From the NCBI GenBank assembly GCA_015064195.1, contig SVSO01000001.1, positions 1-64,000 on the forward strand: a stretch of DNA of 64,000 bases, read 5' to 3'. The notes under the pieces are model-generated. The model searched no databases, had not been told where the DNA came from, and saw nothing but the letters and a program-made list of their open reading frames with translations. This document shows, piece by piece, positions 40,781-49,883 of this stretch. The stretch's first letter is position 1; each line of letters begins with the position of its first letter. Origin of the DNA: Oscillospiraceae bacterium (GTDB lineage: Bacteria; Bacillota_A; Clostridia; Oscillospirales; CAG-272). The position numbers were made by a program, and so were the translations under genes.

Positions 40781-41578
40781 TTATCTCCTTTTTTCGTAGA
40801 TAAAAATATCAAAATCCGCAGTTATGGTCAGCCGCTCCAGCGCATCCAGCTTTGCCGCATCGCTGATTGAGGTTTTGAATGCGTAGGGTGTCATGGAAAA
40901 GAGAGGCCGCAGATGCTCTCCCGCGCAGTCAAATGTGTAGGTCACATTCTCCTGCGAGAGAAGCGCAAAGCCCTCCGGCAGATCCCGCCGGCCTTCATTT
41001 TCGTAAGCCTCCGCATAGATCGCCTGCTTCAGCTCATAGAGATGCCGCCGTCCCGCCGCACCAACGATCAGCCGTCCGCCGGGCTCCAGGATGCGGGAAA
41101 ATTCCTTCTCCGCAATGGGCGCGAACAGGCTCACCACCGCATCGGCAGATTCATCGGCAATGGGCAGCTCGAAAACGCTTGCCACGCCGAAAAATGCCCC
41201 GTTTTCTGCCCGCTTCGCACATTTTGCGCCATGATCGCAGGCATATTTTGACAGATCAAAGCCGTATACCTGTGCGCCGTCCGACGCGAGGCGGTTGGTG
41301 TAATAGCCCTCGCCGCAGCCTGCATCCACGATGACGGCGCAGCCTTTTGCCGCATCTGCCACAGCGTCGGCGAAGGGAGCATAATAGCCTTCCTCCAAAA
41401 ATGCAGTCCGGGCGCGCACCATGTCACGATCGTCACCGGAGGTGCCGGATGCGCGGGTCAGGCTCACATAACCGCTTTTTGCAATGTCGAAGCAGTGCCG
41501 TTTTGCACCGCCGCAGAAGTAGCTTGCGCCGTCACGGGCAAGCGCCACCCCGCAGAATGGACAGACAAGAATGCTCAT
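40781..41578 (-). CDS. rlmA: 23S rRNA (guanine-N1)-methyltransferase RlmA-type
   Basis: 265 aa. An N-terminal zinc site (CPFCG, then YFCGGAKRHCFDIAKSGYVSL) is diagnostic of RlmA; the SAM motif VDAGCGEGYYTNRLA (near residue 85) follows. It methylates G745 or G748 of 23S rRNA, the latter affecting macrolide binding. Its ATG overlaps the srtB stop as ATGA, and its stop is 3 nt before the GT2 start. Confidence 0.9.
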   Translation of the reverse strand: MSILVCPFCGVALARDGASYFCGGAKRHCFDIAKSGYVSLTRASGTSGDDRDMVRARTAFLEEGYYAPFADAVADAAKGCAVIVDAGCGEGYYTNRLASDGAQVYGFDLSKYACDHGAKCAKRAENGAFFGVASVFELPIADESADAVVSLFAPIAEKEFSRILEPGGRLIVGAAGRRHLYELKQAIYAEAYENEGRRDLPEGFALLSQENVTYTFDCAGEHLRPLFSMTPYAFKTSISDAAKLDALERLTITADFDIFIYEKRR

Positions 41579-42618
41579 TGTTCCACCTTAATAAGCTTCG
41601 CATGAAGCGCATAGCGTCCGTTGCCCACGTTGGTACAGGTGGACAGAGTGATGATCTTGTCATCGCCGGTGAAGGTGGTATCGTTTTTGATCGCCGAATT
41701 CGACTTCATCTCCTCACAGAAGTCCACAAATTCCTGATTGGTGGCAAATCCCATCTTGAAATACTGATAGGTGGACACAGTCTGATGGATGGAGAAGGGC
41801 TTGTAATAATAAATGCCGTCGAAGGTGTAGATCTCGATGATCTTCTCGTTGAACACATCTTCTTCAAAAAATTTGGTCACATGATTGAACATGATGCCCG
41901 TGTTGATGTTGTGGCCGTAGAATACCGCGTTGCGGTTTTTGTCCAGCTGCTCCTGCACACGGAAATCCGCGAAAATGGAGCCGACCACCATGTAATCGCC
42001 GGTGTAGGCGTAATCGAGATAATATTCGTTGTCATCCGACTGCACGATGGGATAGCTGATGTTGGTTCCCTCAATGTGGATGTAGCCGTAAATGTCGGGG
42101 TTGATGGTCTTGAGATGGGTCAGATTCGCCTTCATCTGCTGGAATTTGATGTTGTAAGACTCATTCGAGCCGCCGTCCACGATCTCCCACGCATCCTCGG
42201 ACAGACCGGTGTAATAATCCGGCATGGCCGTCATCTGGGTGGATACAGGCGAGAGCGACACCGCCCGTTTGCCGGATGCGCCGAAATCCGAATCAAAGAT
42301 GTTTCCTGCGATCTCGCCGTACAGGTCATCCGCCCGCTTATAGTCCACAAAGCTGCGAACCAGCGTGGACGCACTGAAAATAAACACCACTGCGCTTGCC
42401 AGAAGCACCAGCGTCCGGATGAGCGATGACACCGCATCTCCCGCCGTGCGTCCGGATTTTTCCGGTGCAGGCGCAAGATCGTCCGCCGTCAGCTCGTTGA
42501 GGGATTCAAGAAACACGTTGCGGTTTCCGGTGGAAAGGTCATAGATCTCCTCATCGGATGGATGTGTCTTCGGTATATTATTATTTTTGAATTTTTCAAC
42601 TATCTGCTTGAGGTTCAA
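41575..42618 (-). CDS. srtB: Class B sortase
   Basis: 347 aa from TTG after GGAGGAATACCA. A cytosolic N-terminal region of ~65 residues (with HPSDEEIYDLSTGNRNVF) precedes one transmembrane helix (TLVLLASAVVFIFSASTLV), giving a type II membrane protein. Catalytic residues: His in FYGHNINTGIMF, Cys in ITLSTCTN and Arg in NGRYALHAKL. SrtB enzymes link surface proteins with (N/S)PxT(G/N)-like signals to peptidoglycan. First gene of a tightly coupled operon. Confidence 0.92.
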   Translation of the reverse strand: MNLKQIVEKFKNNNIPKTHPSDEEIYDLSTGNRNVFLESLNELTADDLAPAPEKSGRTAGDAVSSLIRTLVLLASAVVFIFSASTLVRSFVDYKRADDLYGEIAGNIFDSDFGASGKRAVSLSPVSTQMTAMPDYYTGLSEDAWEIVDGGSNESYNIKFQQMKANLTHLKTINPDIYGYIHIEGTNISYPIVQSDDNEYYLDYAYTGDYMVVGSIFADFRVQEQLDKNRNAVFYGHNINTGIMFNHVTKFFEEDVFNEKIIEIYTFDGIYYYKPFSIHQTVSTYQYFKMGFATNQEFVDFCEEMKSNSAIKNDTTFTGDDKIITLSTCTNVGNGRYALHAKLIKVEQ

Positions 42619-42726
42619 TGGTATTCCTCCGTTAAAGTATCGTCAAAGTTCACCTATACTATTATAAAACATCTTTCGCCGATTGGCAAGACTTATGCCG
42701 AAACTTTTACACTTTCATCACAAATC

Positions 42727-42758
42727 GCCGGAGAACGCTTACAAAAAGCGTCTCCGGC
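42727..42758. terminator. Hairpin downstream of ahcY
   Basis: GCCGGAGAACGCTT / AAGCGTCTCCGGC with a one-base bulge, 20 nt past the ahcY stop. No long T run follows on the minus strand, so it may be a processing or weak termination signal. Confidence 0.5.
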
Positions 42759-42777
42759 GTTAGATTTATTCACAAAA

Positions 42778-44019
42778 TCAGTCAACCTTGGCGAGATATT
42801 CCTTCTGCTCGTCGCTGAGGATATCAAGATCTGCGCCGAGGGAGCGCAGCTTGAGTGCGGCGACCTCCTCGTCGATCTCGCGGGGCACCTGATAGACCTT
42901 CTTCTCAAGCTTGCCTGCATTTTTGACCAGATACTCGAGGCTCTTGGCCTGGATCGCAAAGCTCATGTCCATGATCTCCGCCGGATGACCGTTTCCGGCC
43001 GCCAGATTGACAAGACGTCCCTCCGCCATCAGGTTAAGAATGCGACCGTCGGGCATTCTGTAGCCGGTGATGTTGGGCTTTCTCTCCCATACCTCCACCG
43101 CCTTCTCTTTCAGCGCAATCTTGTCGATCTCCACGTCGAAGTGGCCGCTGTTGGAGAGCAGTACGCCGTCCTTCATCTTGTCGAAATGCTCGGCGCGGAT
43201 GACATCCTTACAGCCGGTGACGGTGATGAACAGATCGCCGAGGGCGCAGGCATCGTTCATGGACATCACGCGGAAGCCGTCCATCACCGCTTCGATGCCC
43301 TTGACTGGATCGATCTCGGTGACGATCACATTTGCGCCCATGCCCTTTGCACGCATGGCCACGCCCTTGCCGCACCAGCCATAACCGGATACGACCACTG
43401 TTTTGCCGGCGATGATCAGGTTGGTGGAATTCATGATGCCGTCGAGGGTGGACTGACCGGTGCCGTAGCGGTTGTCAAACAGATGCTTGCAGTCCGCATC
43501 GTTTACGTCGATCATGGTGTAATCGAGAAGTCCCGCCGCCTGTCTTGCAAACAGTCGGTGGATGCCTGTGGTGGTCTCCTCACAGCCGCCGATGAGGTTT
43601 TTGCCGTATTCGCGGCATTCACCATGCAGCAGATGAGTCAGGTCTCCGCCATCGTCGATCATCACGTCCGGGCAAAGGGAGAGCGTTTTCTTTAAATGCT
43701 CCTCATACTCCTCATCGGTGACGCCACGCCATGCGTTGACTTCAAAGCCCAGATCGACCAGCGCCGCCGCCACGTCATCCTGCGTAGACAGGGGATTGCA
43801 GCCGGTGACGTACACTTCTGCACCGCCCGCCGCCAGTGTGATGGCGAGATATGCGGTCTTGGCCTCCAGATGGATGGACATGGAGATCTTCTTGCCAGCG
43901 AAGGGCTTTTCTTTTGTAAACTGTTCGTTGATCTGATTCAGGACAGGCATATAGCTCTTGACCCAATTGATCTTATCGTGGCCGCTCTTTGCAAGCGAAA
44001 TGTCTTTGATACTGCTCAT
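42778..44019 (-). CDS. ahcY: S-adenosylhomocysteine hydrolase
   Basis: 413 aa, ATG after AAGGAGCATAAAA. The short form of the enzyme, lacking the ~40-residue insert of many bacterial members. MSIHLEAKTAYLAITLAAGG, GGCEETTTGIHRL and the NAD-binding VVSGYGWCGKGVAMRAKGMGA are clear. It splits SAH to adenosine and homocysteine, relieving product inhibition of methyltransferases. Downstream of a phosphoesterase and a hypothetical gene in one operon. No SAH riboswitch was seen. Confidence 0.96.
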   Translation of the reverse strand: MSSIKDISLAKSGHDKINWVKSYMPVLNQINEQFTKEKPFAGKKISMSIHLEAKTAYLAITLAAGGAEVYVTGCNPLSTQDDVAAALVDLGFEVNAWRGVTDEEYEEHLKKTLSLCPDVMIDDGGDLTHLLHGECREYGKNLIGGCEETTTGIHRLFARQAAGLLDYTMIDVNDADCKHLFDNRYGTGQSTLDGIMNSTNLIIAGKTVVVSGYGWCGKGVAMRAKGMGANVIVTEIDPVKGIEAVMDGFRVMSMNDACALGDLFITVTGCKDVIRAEHFDKMKDGVLLSNSGHFDVEIDKIALKEKAVEVWERKPNITGYRMPDGRILNLMAEGRLVNLAAGNGHPAEIMDMSFAIQAKSLEYLVKNAGKLEKKVYQVPREIDEEVAALKLRSLGADLDILSDEQKEYLAKVD

Positions 44020-44033
44020 TTTTATGCTCCTTA

Positions 44034-44603
44034 TTATTCATTTAACAAATCAAACGGCGCAAAGGCCGGATTCCATGTACTGTAGGTTTCGCAGAAGGCT
44101 TCCAGCGCATCCCGGAAATCGCTCCATTTCAGCCCCGTGCGCATATTCAGCCCATCCTCGGCCAGCATCGGCGCAAGGAGCGCATCAAGATCCGCGGAAA
44201 GCTGTGTGAGAAATGCCCGCTCCCCGTCGGAAATTTTCCCGTCATAGGGAATGCTCTGCACGTGGGTATCGTTGATGTCCATGTCCCACATTCCAAGCAC
44301 CTGCGACAGCCCGAACAGTCCGCCGCCGAAGGATTTCCATCCGGCATCGTATGAATTCATCACCGTGACCGCGTTCCCGATCGCCTTCAGCGAACCGGCG
44401 ATGGTCTCCCGGCTCTGAAGCCCGTATTCCCCGCTCTCGGCGATGCTGTGAGTTTCTCTTGCAAGCTCCTTCACGCCGCCGAACACCGCGCCGACGCAGT
44501 GCTCCTTGATCTTCGCATCCCGTGCGGCGGATATGCCAACCATGGCCATGAGGATCGCTGTGGTGAGTGCCAGAACGAGGATGATGATTGTTGATCTTTT
44601 CAT
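44034..44603 (-). CDS. Membrane-anchored hypothetical protein
   Basis: 189 aa, ATG after AAGGAGAAAGCAC. One N-terminal transmembrane segment (TIIILVLALTTAILMAMVGI), then a mostly helical extracytoplasmic domain (residues ~30-189). No family recognised. It lies 11 nt after the phosphoesterase stop and 14 nt before ahcY; the longer upstream frame overlaps the phosphoesterase gene and lacks a ribosome site. Confidence 0.7.
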   Translation of the reverse strand: MKRSTIIILVLALTTAILMAMVGISAARDAKIKEHCVGAVFGGVKELARETHSIAESGEYGLQSRETIAGSLKAIGNAVTVMNSYDAGWKSFGGGLFGLSQVLGMWDMDINDTHVQSIPYDGKISDGERAFLTQLSADLDALLAPMLAEDGLNMRTGLKWSDFRDALEAFCETYSTWNPAFAPFDLLNE

Positions 44604-44614
44604 GTGCTTTCTCC

Positions 44615-45496
44615 TTATGCCAGTCCAAGCTCCTTCGCCGCGGCTTCCCAATACTGCTCCGGCAGAACATTGCTGCCCGAAAAGCCTTCCGCCGCCGCTT
44701 TCCGCCATGCCAGCGCCACGCATCTTGCGGCATGATCCCGCTGATCGAACATGGACTTGATGATGCATTTTGCCCAGATGCCGGCCTTATCGTAAAGCCC
44801 GCTCCGCTTGAATTCATTCACCATCCGGTGCTTGTCATAATCCACCGTGAGGGTACGGTATCGCCAGACCTTGTGTCCGCTCTCCAGCAGCAGGAACTTT
44901 GAGCCGGGGCGATGATCCTGGGGCAGTCCGAGGCTGGGACAGAAGATGATCCGCCGGCCGTTCAGCTCCACCACGCCGCCCCGATGGGTATGTCCGCATA
45001 AAAGCACCTGTCCCGCAATCTCCGTGGAATAGCGGTCAAGAAGCAGAGGGCGGTTCATGATCCATTCCTTGTTATCATTCGGCGATGCATGGCACGCGGT
45101 GATAATGGGCATATTCTTCGGCTTCACATCAAGACAGATGGGCATCTCCTCAAGGGCCCTGAAATCCACAGGAGCGAGATTTTCATATGTATACAGCAGT
45201 GAGCCGCTGCTGGAGGTAAAGCTCCAGCCGTCATCCGACTGCTCCCGATGGCGCAGGAGATAATCCTCTCTGTTGCCGCGCACGAACCAGCACGGGAATT
45301 CCGCCCGGCATTCGTCCAGCAGATGGAGCGTTTTCTGCGGATAGGGGAAATCCGTCAGATAATCGCCGAGAAAAATCATGCCGTCCAGCCGCTGTCCGCT
45401 CCGATGCAGCTCATCGAGGCAGCCAAGTGCGTTTTCCAGCGCCAGATAATTTGAATGAATGTCCGATATGACCGCAAACCGCAATTTTCCGCGCAT
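44615..45496 (-). CDS. Calcineurin-like metallophosphoesterase
   Basis: 293 aa. Metal-binding motifs in order: DIHSN (residue ~11), FLGDYLTD, VRGNRED (GNxE form), ACHASP and GHTHRGG. This is the YfcE/YmdB-like phosphodiesterase or phosphatase fold. A C-terminal extension of about 65 residues (residues ~225-293) is helical and Lys/Arg-rich. First gene of the ahcY operon. Substrate unknown. Confidence 0.88.
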   Translation of the reverse strand: MRGKLRFAVISDIHSNYLALENALGCLDELHRSGQRLDGMIFLGDYLTDFPYPQKTLHLLDECRAEFPCWFVRGNREDYLLRHREQSDDGWSFTSSSGSLLYTYENLAPVDFRALEEMPICLDVKPKNMPIITACHASPNDNKEWIMNRPLLLDRYSTEIAGQVLLCGHTHRGGVVELNGRRIIFCPSLGLPQDHRPGSKFLLLESGHKVWRYRTLTVDYDKHRMVNEFKRSGLYDKAGIWAKCIIKSMFDQRDHAARCVALAWRKAAAEGFSGSNVLPEQYWEAAAKELGLA

Positions 45497-45523
45497 CTCC
45501 CTTCCAAAAACTCTATACTATAT

Positions 45524-45552
45524 ATTATACGTGTTTTTTTACGTCCTGTCAA
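45524..45552 (-). promoter_or_regulatory. Promoter of the phosphoesterase-ahcY operon
   Basis: Minus-strand TTGACA (45547-45552), 17-nt spacer, TATAAT (45524-45529). Confidence 0.88.
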
Positions 45553-45599
45553 CTGATTTCCGTTTGAAATATAATTTTTTTTGAATTTTGTCAATTCCC

Positions 45600-45628
45600 T
45601 TGACTTTTTTCACCTGATATGATAAAAT
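45600..45628 (+). promoter_or_regulatory. Promoter of Gfo/Idh-isomerase operon
   Basis: TTGACT (45600-45605), 17-nt spacer, TAAAAT (45623-45628). Confidence 0.75.
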
Positions 45629-45687
45629 ATGCACGAAGCGATATGTGCTTCTTACTTCGAAATACGTATTTTACGGAGGATTTTTCA

Positions 45688-46737
45688 ATGGAAAAGATCA
45701 AGGCAGTAAAGATCGGCTGCGGCGGCCGAAACGGTGCGCATTTTCAGAAGCTCTGCACGTTTGATGATGTGGAGATCGTCGGCTTCTGCGACATCATCGA
45801 GGAGCGTGCAAAGGCGAGAGCCGATGCATACGGCTCCGGCAAGGTTTACACCGACTACAAGCTCATGCTGGAAGAGCTGAAGCCCGATGTGGCGTTCGTA
45901 GCGGTTCCCCCTCACGTTCACGGCGAGATCGAGCCTGAGCTGATCAAGCACAAGGTTCATTTCATGATGGAAAAGCCCATGGCGCTTCAGTATGAAGTAG
46001 CCGAAAAGATCTGCAATGACGCAGAGGCAGCCGGCATCATCACCGCCTGCGGATTCCAGGACAGATATCAGTCCCTCACCGATATTATGAAGGAATACCT
46101 CGTCGGCAAGGAAAAGGATGTGGGACTTGTTACCGCTGCATGGAACGGCGGCATTCCGCGCGTCTGGTGGTGGAGAGCATGGGAAACCTCCGGTGGTCAG
46201 ATCCTCGAGCAGAACATTCACCTGTTTGACCAGCTTCGCTGGCTGTTCGGCGATGTTGACACCGTTTACTGCGTATCCGGCAAGGGCGTCGTTGATCCCG
46301 AAGCACTGGATGTTCCCGGCTACAACGTGGACGACTTCTCCTCCGCAACCATGAAGCTGAAATGCGGCATCGTTGCCAACATTCTCACCGCTGACTATCT
46401 GCTGGGCGGTGCGAAGGGCAACAGCGGCATGACCGTATACGGCAAAAACTTCACCCTTGAATACAGCCTCCGCAAGTCTCTCACCATCACCGATGCGTCC
46501 GGTGTGACAACATATGTGCGTGAGAACAACCAGCTCATCACCACTGCTCCCGACGGCACTGTCACTGCGATTCCGGATACCGAGCAGACCGGTCTTCAGG
46601 ACAGAGCGTTCATCGACGCCATCAAATCCGGCGACACCTCCGGCATCCGTGCAACCTACCGCGAGTCCCTCAAGTCCCTGAAGCTCTGCATGGCGTGCAA
46701 CGAGTCTGCCGCCACCGGTAATGTCATCAAGCTGTAA
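45688..46737 (+). CDS. Gfo/Idh/MocA family oxidoreductase
   Basis: 349 aa, ATG after CGGAGGATTTTTCA. The Rossmann part has KIGCGGRNGAHFQ (an unusual GCGGRNG loop), then MMEKPMAL (Lys of EKP near residue 95) and SGGQILEQNIHLFDQLRWLFG. A Trp cluster PRVWWWRAWETSGG is notable. Likely oxidises a polyol, sugar or sugar acid. Its stop is 10 nt before a hydroxypyruvate-isomerase-like gene. Confidence 0.88.
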   Translation: MEKIKAVKIGCGGRNGAHFQKLCTFDDVEIVGFCDIIEERAKARADAYGSGKVYTDYKLMLEELKPDVAFVAVPPHVHGEIEPELIKHKVHFMMEKPMALQYEVAEKICNDAEAAGIITACGFQDRYQSLTDIMKEYLVGKEKDVGLVTAAWNGGIPRVWWWRAWETSGGQILEQNIHLFDQLRWLFGDVDTVYCVSGKGVVDPEALDVPGYNVDDFSSATMKLKCGIVANILTADYLLGGAKGNSGMTVYGKNFTLEYSLRKSLTITDASGVTTYVRENNQLITTAPDGTVTAIPDTEQTGLQDRAFIDAIKSGDTSGIRATYRESLKSLKLCMACNESAATGNVIKL

Positions 46738-46747
46738 GGAGAACGAC

Positions 46748-47536
46748 ATGATCCGATTCTCTGCCTGCATTGAAATACTGTTCCGCGAGCTGGATTTCTA
46801 CGATCGCTTCAAGGCGGCAAAGGACGCCGGCCTTGACGCCGTGGAATTCTGGGGCTTTCCCGGACGCGATCTTTCCCGTATCCGTGAGGAATGCGATAAG
46901 AATGAGCTGACACTGGCCGCTGTCTGCATGGGCGGTGCCGGTGAAGCGGCGGAACGCTTCAACGGCCGCAAGCTGCTTTACCGCGACGGCATTGAGGATT
47001 TTCTCGATGTGACCCGTCAGTCCGTGGAAGCCGCAAAAGAGCTGAACTGCAAATCGCTCATCATCACAGTAGGTCAGGAGCGCGACGATGCGACCCGCTA
47101 TGAGCAGCACACAAACATCGTGCTCTCTCTCAAGGCGGCCGCACCGATCATCGAGGATGCGGGCCTTACGCTGGTTGTGGAGCCGCTGAACGTGCTGTGC
47201 AACCACAAGGGCTACTTCCTGCCCTCCTCCTATGAAGCTTTCTCGATTTTAGAGGAAGTCGGCTCACCCGCCGTCAAGCTGTTATACGACATCTATCATC
47301 AGCAGATCAGCGAGGGCAATCTCATCCCCACGATCCGGAAGAATATCGATCTCATCGGCCATTTCCATGTGGCGGACAATCCGGGCCGTCATGAGCCGGG
47401 AACGGGCGAGATCAACTACCGCAAGGTATTTGAAGTCATCGATTCCCTCGGCTATGACAAATTCGTCGGCTTCGAGTATTCCCCCACCATCGATTCCGCC
47501 GAAACGATCCGCAATACCGTCGCACTTGCGAAATAA
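46748..47536 (+). CDS. Hydroxypyruvate isomerase-like TIM-barrel enzyme
   Basis: 262 aa, ATG after AAGGAGAACGAC. Xylose-isomerase-like barrel with LDAVEFWGFPGRD, VVEPLN (metal Glu), YDIYHQQISEGN and HFHVADNPGRHEPGTGEINY, the last being typical of the hydroxypyruvate/2-oxo-tetronate isomerase (Hyi/OtnI) branch. With the upstream oxidoreductase it would form a two-step sugar-acid route. Ends at a shared terminator. Confidence 0.87.
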   Translation: MIRFSACIEILFRELDFYDRFKAAKDAGLDAVEFWGFPGRDLSRIREECDKNELTLAAVCMGGAGEAAERFNGRKLLYRDGIEDFLDVTRQSVEAAKELNCKSLIITVGQERDDATRYEQHTNIVLSLKAAAPIIEDAGLTLVVEPLNVLCNHKGYFLPSSYEAFSILEEVGSPAVKLLYDIYHQQISEGNLIPTIRKNIDLIGHFHVADNPGRHEPGTGEINYRKVFEVIDSLGYDKFVGFEYSPTIDSAETIRNTVALAK

Positions 47537-47540
47537 GCAT

Positions 47541-47576
47541 CGGGAGCACGCCTCAGTGGTGTGCTCCCGCTTTTTG
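47541..47576. terminator. Terminator between isomerase and AraC genes
   Basis: CGGGAGCAC / GTGCTCCCG stem followed by CTTTTTGC; it overlaps the last codons of the convergent AraC gene. Confidence 0.87.
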
Positions 47577-48425
47577 CTCGTTTTCCAGTGCTTCCCGGTA
47601 TTCGGTGGGAGAAACGCCCATCTCCTTCTTGAACCGTCCGGAAAAATACGGCCCATCCGCGAAATGCAGAGCGGCGGCGATCTCCTTGAAGGACATCTGC
47701 CCCTCCTCGATCATACGGCAGGCCACCTCGATCCGGCGGCGGCTGAGATACTTCATGGGCGTCATGCCGAACCGCTCCCGGAACAGCCGGATGGTGTAGA
47801 CCTTGTGCAGATTGAAATATTCCGCAATATCGTCCAGCGAAATACCCTCATAAAGATGCATTTCGATGTAATGCTGGATCTTTTCGGCGGTAGAAATGGG
47901 ACGCAGTCCGTGCTCCAGCGACTCCCGGCACATGGCAATGGACAGGATTTCCATCACCTTCACCGAGCATTGCCGCATGAGCTCCAGATCCATCGCGTTT
48001 TTGTTGTTCCAGAGCAGGCTGTGGATATCCGTGATCAGCTGACAGATCCGGTCATCCGTCTGATGACGCACAAACACATCCGTCCGCAGACCGTACAGCT
48101 CCACCAGTCCATCCACCAGACTGCCGCGGAAATTGATCCAGATCTTATCAAAGGGATCATCCTTGTCCGCGTAATAATGCACCGATGCCCCTCGGCGCAG
48201 AAAATAAAAATCCCCTGCCTGCACCTCGTACTTCTGCCCGCCGCATTCGATCCATCCCCTGCCGGAGATGACATATTCGATCACATAAATGGGCTGACAG
48301 CTGCGATGCACCGCATACATGGGATTCGGCAGCGTCCGTCCGCACAAAACAACGGAGAAAAATTCATTGGGAATGGTCGAGTAAAAATAAAACTCCTCGC
48401 CAAGGGCATTTTTGGTCGGCTTCAT
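47553..48425 (-). CDS. AraC family regulator (divergent from TIM-barrel enzyme)
   Basis: 290 aa, ATG after GAGGACAGCGTT. AraC-binding cupin: PIYVIEYVISGRGWIECGG and VQAGDFYFLRRGASVHYY. DNA-binding domain at residues ~180-280 (ISLDDIAEYFNLHKVYTIRLF, FKEIAAALHFADGPYFSGRF). It sits between two sugar-catabolic units and probably controls the divergent gene at 48560, the operon ending at 47536, or both. Confidence 0.87.
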   Translation of the reverse strand: MKPTKNALGEEFYFYSTIPNEFFSVVLCGRTLPNPMYAVHRSCQPIYVIEYVISGRGWIECGGQKYEVQAGDFYFLRRGASVHYYADKDDPFDKIWINFRGSLVDGLVELYGLRTDVFVRHQTDDRICQLITDIHSLLWNNKNAMDLELMRQCSVKVMEILSIAMCRESLEHGLRPISTAEKIQHYIEMHLYEGISLDDIAEYFNLHKVYTIRLFRERFGMTPMKYLSRRRIEVACRMIEEGQMSFKEIAAALHFADGPYFSGRFKKEMGVSPTEYREALENEQKAGAHH

Positions 48426-48501
48426 AACGCTGTCCTCACTGTTCCTGCAAATGTGTTGCTTTTTAGACGTAATCCGACGGCAAAAAGTTCCGTCTTTTTT
48501 C

Positions 48502-48530
48502 TTGACACATCCTCATTTATGTGCTATAAT
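48502..48530 (+). promoter_or_regulatory. Promoter of the TIM-barrel gene at 48560
   Basis: TTGACA (48502-48507), 17-nt spacer, TATAAT (48525-48530). Confidence 0.9.
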
Positions 48531-48559
48531 GTTCAAAAAAGAGAAAGCGAGGTTTTTTC

Positions 48560-49474
48560 ATGAGACTTGCAACCACAACGGAGGATTTCGACCGATTCTT
48601 CCCCACCTACGCAGAGCGGATCGCCCACATCTACGAGGCTGGATTCCGCTGTATCGACCTGAGCCTTTATACGCCGTCCCACTGCGGCGAGCTTCTGTTA
48701 TCGGATAACTGGCGCGAGAATGCGGCCAGAATCAAAACGCTGACGGAGGCATTGGGCATGAGCTTCGTGCAGGCCCATTCTCCCGGCGGCAATCCCCTTG
48801 ATCCGGGCGCACAGGGCGGGAAGCTGGCCGAACTGACTGTCCGCTCCATCGAAGTCTGCGGCGCGCTTGGCATCCCGCAGATCGTCGTTCACGCGGGCTT
48901 TGGAAAGGATCTCAGCAAGGAGGAATTTTTCCTGCAGAATCGGGCGTTTTATCATTCGCTGATCCCGGTGATGGAGGAAACAGGGGTCAATGTGCTGGTG
49001 GAAAACGGCACACGGGCAAACATGGGGGATATGTTCTATCTGTACACCGGCGAGGATATGGTGGAATTCGTCCGTTCCCTTGACCATCCGCAGTTCCACA
49101 TCTGCTGGGATACGGGCCACGGCAACTGCGAGGGTGCGCAGTGCAGACAGCTTGCCGCCATGGGAAGCGAGCTGCACGGCGTACACATCAACGACAACCG
49201 GGGATTTCAGGATGAGCATATCCTCCCGTACATGGGCACGGTGAGCATGGATGATGTGATGCACGGTCTGCTGGATGCGGGCTACAAGGGCGTGTTCACC
49301 TTTGAATGCGGAAATGCGCTCCGCCCGGCGAAATTCTGGCTCGGCGACCGTCAGGCCTTCGACGGTGACAACCGTCTCGCAGCGTCCACGCTGGAAATGC
49401 AGGACGCCATCGAAGCGTTGATGTATCAAATAGGCAAGCATATCCTCACGGCTTATGGATGCTTTGAGGAGTGA
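48560..49474 (+). CDS. Sugar phosphate isomerase/epimerase (AP endonuclease 2-type TIM barrel)
   Basis: 304 aa, ATG after GAGGTTTTTTC. Metal-ligand strands: GFRCIDLSLYTP, FVQAHSPGG, IVVHAGFG, VLVENGT, CWDTGHGN and GVHINDN, then FTFECGN. This is the xylose-isomerase-like family that includes IolE, IolI and epimerases. The exact reaction is open. Single-gene unit next to an AraC regulator. Confidence 0.85.
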   Translation: MRLATTTEDFDRFFPTYAERIAHIYEAGFRCIDLSLYTPSHCGELLLSDNWRENAARIKTLTEALGMSFVQAHSPGGNPLDPGAQGGKLAELTVRSIEVCGALGIPQIVVHAGFGKDLSKEEFFLQNRAFYHSLIPVMEETGVNVLVENGTRANMGDMFYLYTGEDMVEFVRSLDHPQFHICWDTGHGNCEGAQCRQLAAMGSELHGVHINDNRGFQDEHILPYMGTVSMDDVMHGLLDAGYKGVFTFECGNALRPAKFWLGDRQAFDGDNRLAASTLEMQDAIEALMYQIGKHILTAYGCFEE

Positions 49475-49481
49475 AAAAAGG

Positions 49482-49520
49482 CAGGACGATCGCTATTTTT
49501 ATAGCGATCGTCCTGTTATT
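49482..49520. terminator. Bidirectional terminator at the left edge of the AT-rich island
   Basis: Perfect 15-bp stem CAGGACGATCGCTAT / ATAGCGATCGTCCTG with loop TTTT. Confidence 0.92.
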
Positions 49521-49526
49521 CTCGAA

Positions 49527-49685
49527 TTAGCGGATACTAATAATTCGGATTTCCTTCACATAGGGGTATAAGCTCTTGATTTGTGCGATTGCTCCGGAAT
49601 CCGACGATGCTTTGACTGTTCGGGATGCCCCTGTCCACATTCGTCCATCTCTCGAATATTTGAAAGAAACAGAGTATGTTTTCAA
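49527..49685 (-). CDS. Small hypothetical protein of the AT-rich island
   Basis: 52 aa from a TTG 6 nt after AAGGAGGTG; an ATG eight codons upstream reads through that site and is less likely. The product (KTYSVSFKYSRDGRMWTGAS ... GAIAQIKSLYPYVKEIRI) looks like a small alpha/beta fold. No family recognised. Similar tiny proteins are common in mobile elements. Last gene of a three-gene operon. Confidence 0.6.
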   Translation of the reverse strand: MKTYSVSFKYSRDGRMWTGASRTVKASSDSGAIAQIKSLYPYVKEIRIISIR

Positions 49686-49709
49686 ATCTTTCACCTCCTT
49701 CTCTGTCAT

Positions 49710-49883
49710 TTACTTAAATACCTTATTAATAATCCATGTATGCGGCTTTAGTTGTCCGTCTCTGTTCTTGGGTCTGCGAGGGCATTCGCCGGGCAAGGGA
49801 CGTCCTTCGCCTCTTGTACGCTGTACACGTTTACCGCACCAACTGCACATATATTCAGTAATACTTGGCTCATTATTCATCAT
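49710..49883 (-). CDS. Small zinc-finger-like protein of the AT-rich island
   Basis: 57 aa from one of two adjacent ATGs (49883 or 49880), about 10 nt after GGAG; a start at 49907 is also possible. It has CSWCGKRVQRTRGEG, GECPRRPKNRDGQLKPHTW: two Cys pairs or a CxxC plus Cys/His, giving a treble-clef-like zinc site. Proteins of this shape are seen in phages and plasmids. It overlaps the upstream gene by 11 nt, so translation is coupled. Confidence 0.6.
   Translation of the reverse strand: MMNNEPSITEYMCSWCGKRVQRTRGEGRPLPGECPRRPKNRDGQLKPHTWIINKVFK

Noticed and set aside
42727..42758. Hairpin after ahcY considered as an SAH riboswitch
   Set aside because: It is downstream of ahcY, not in a leader, and has none of the conserved SAH-switch loops; kept only as a weak terminator-type hairpin.
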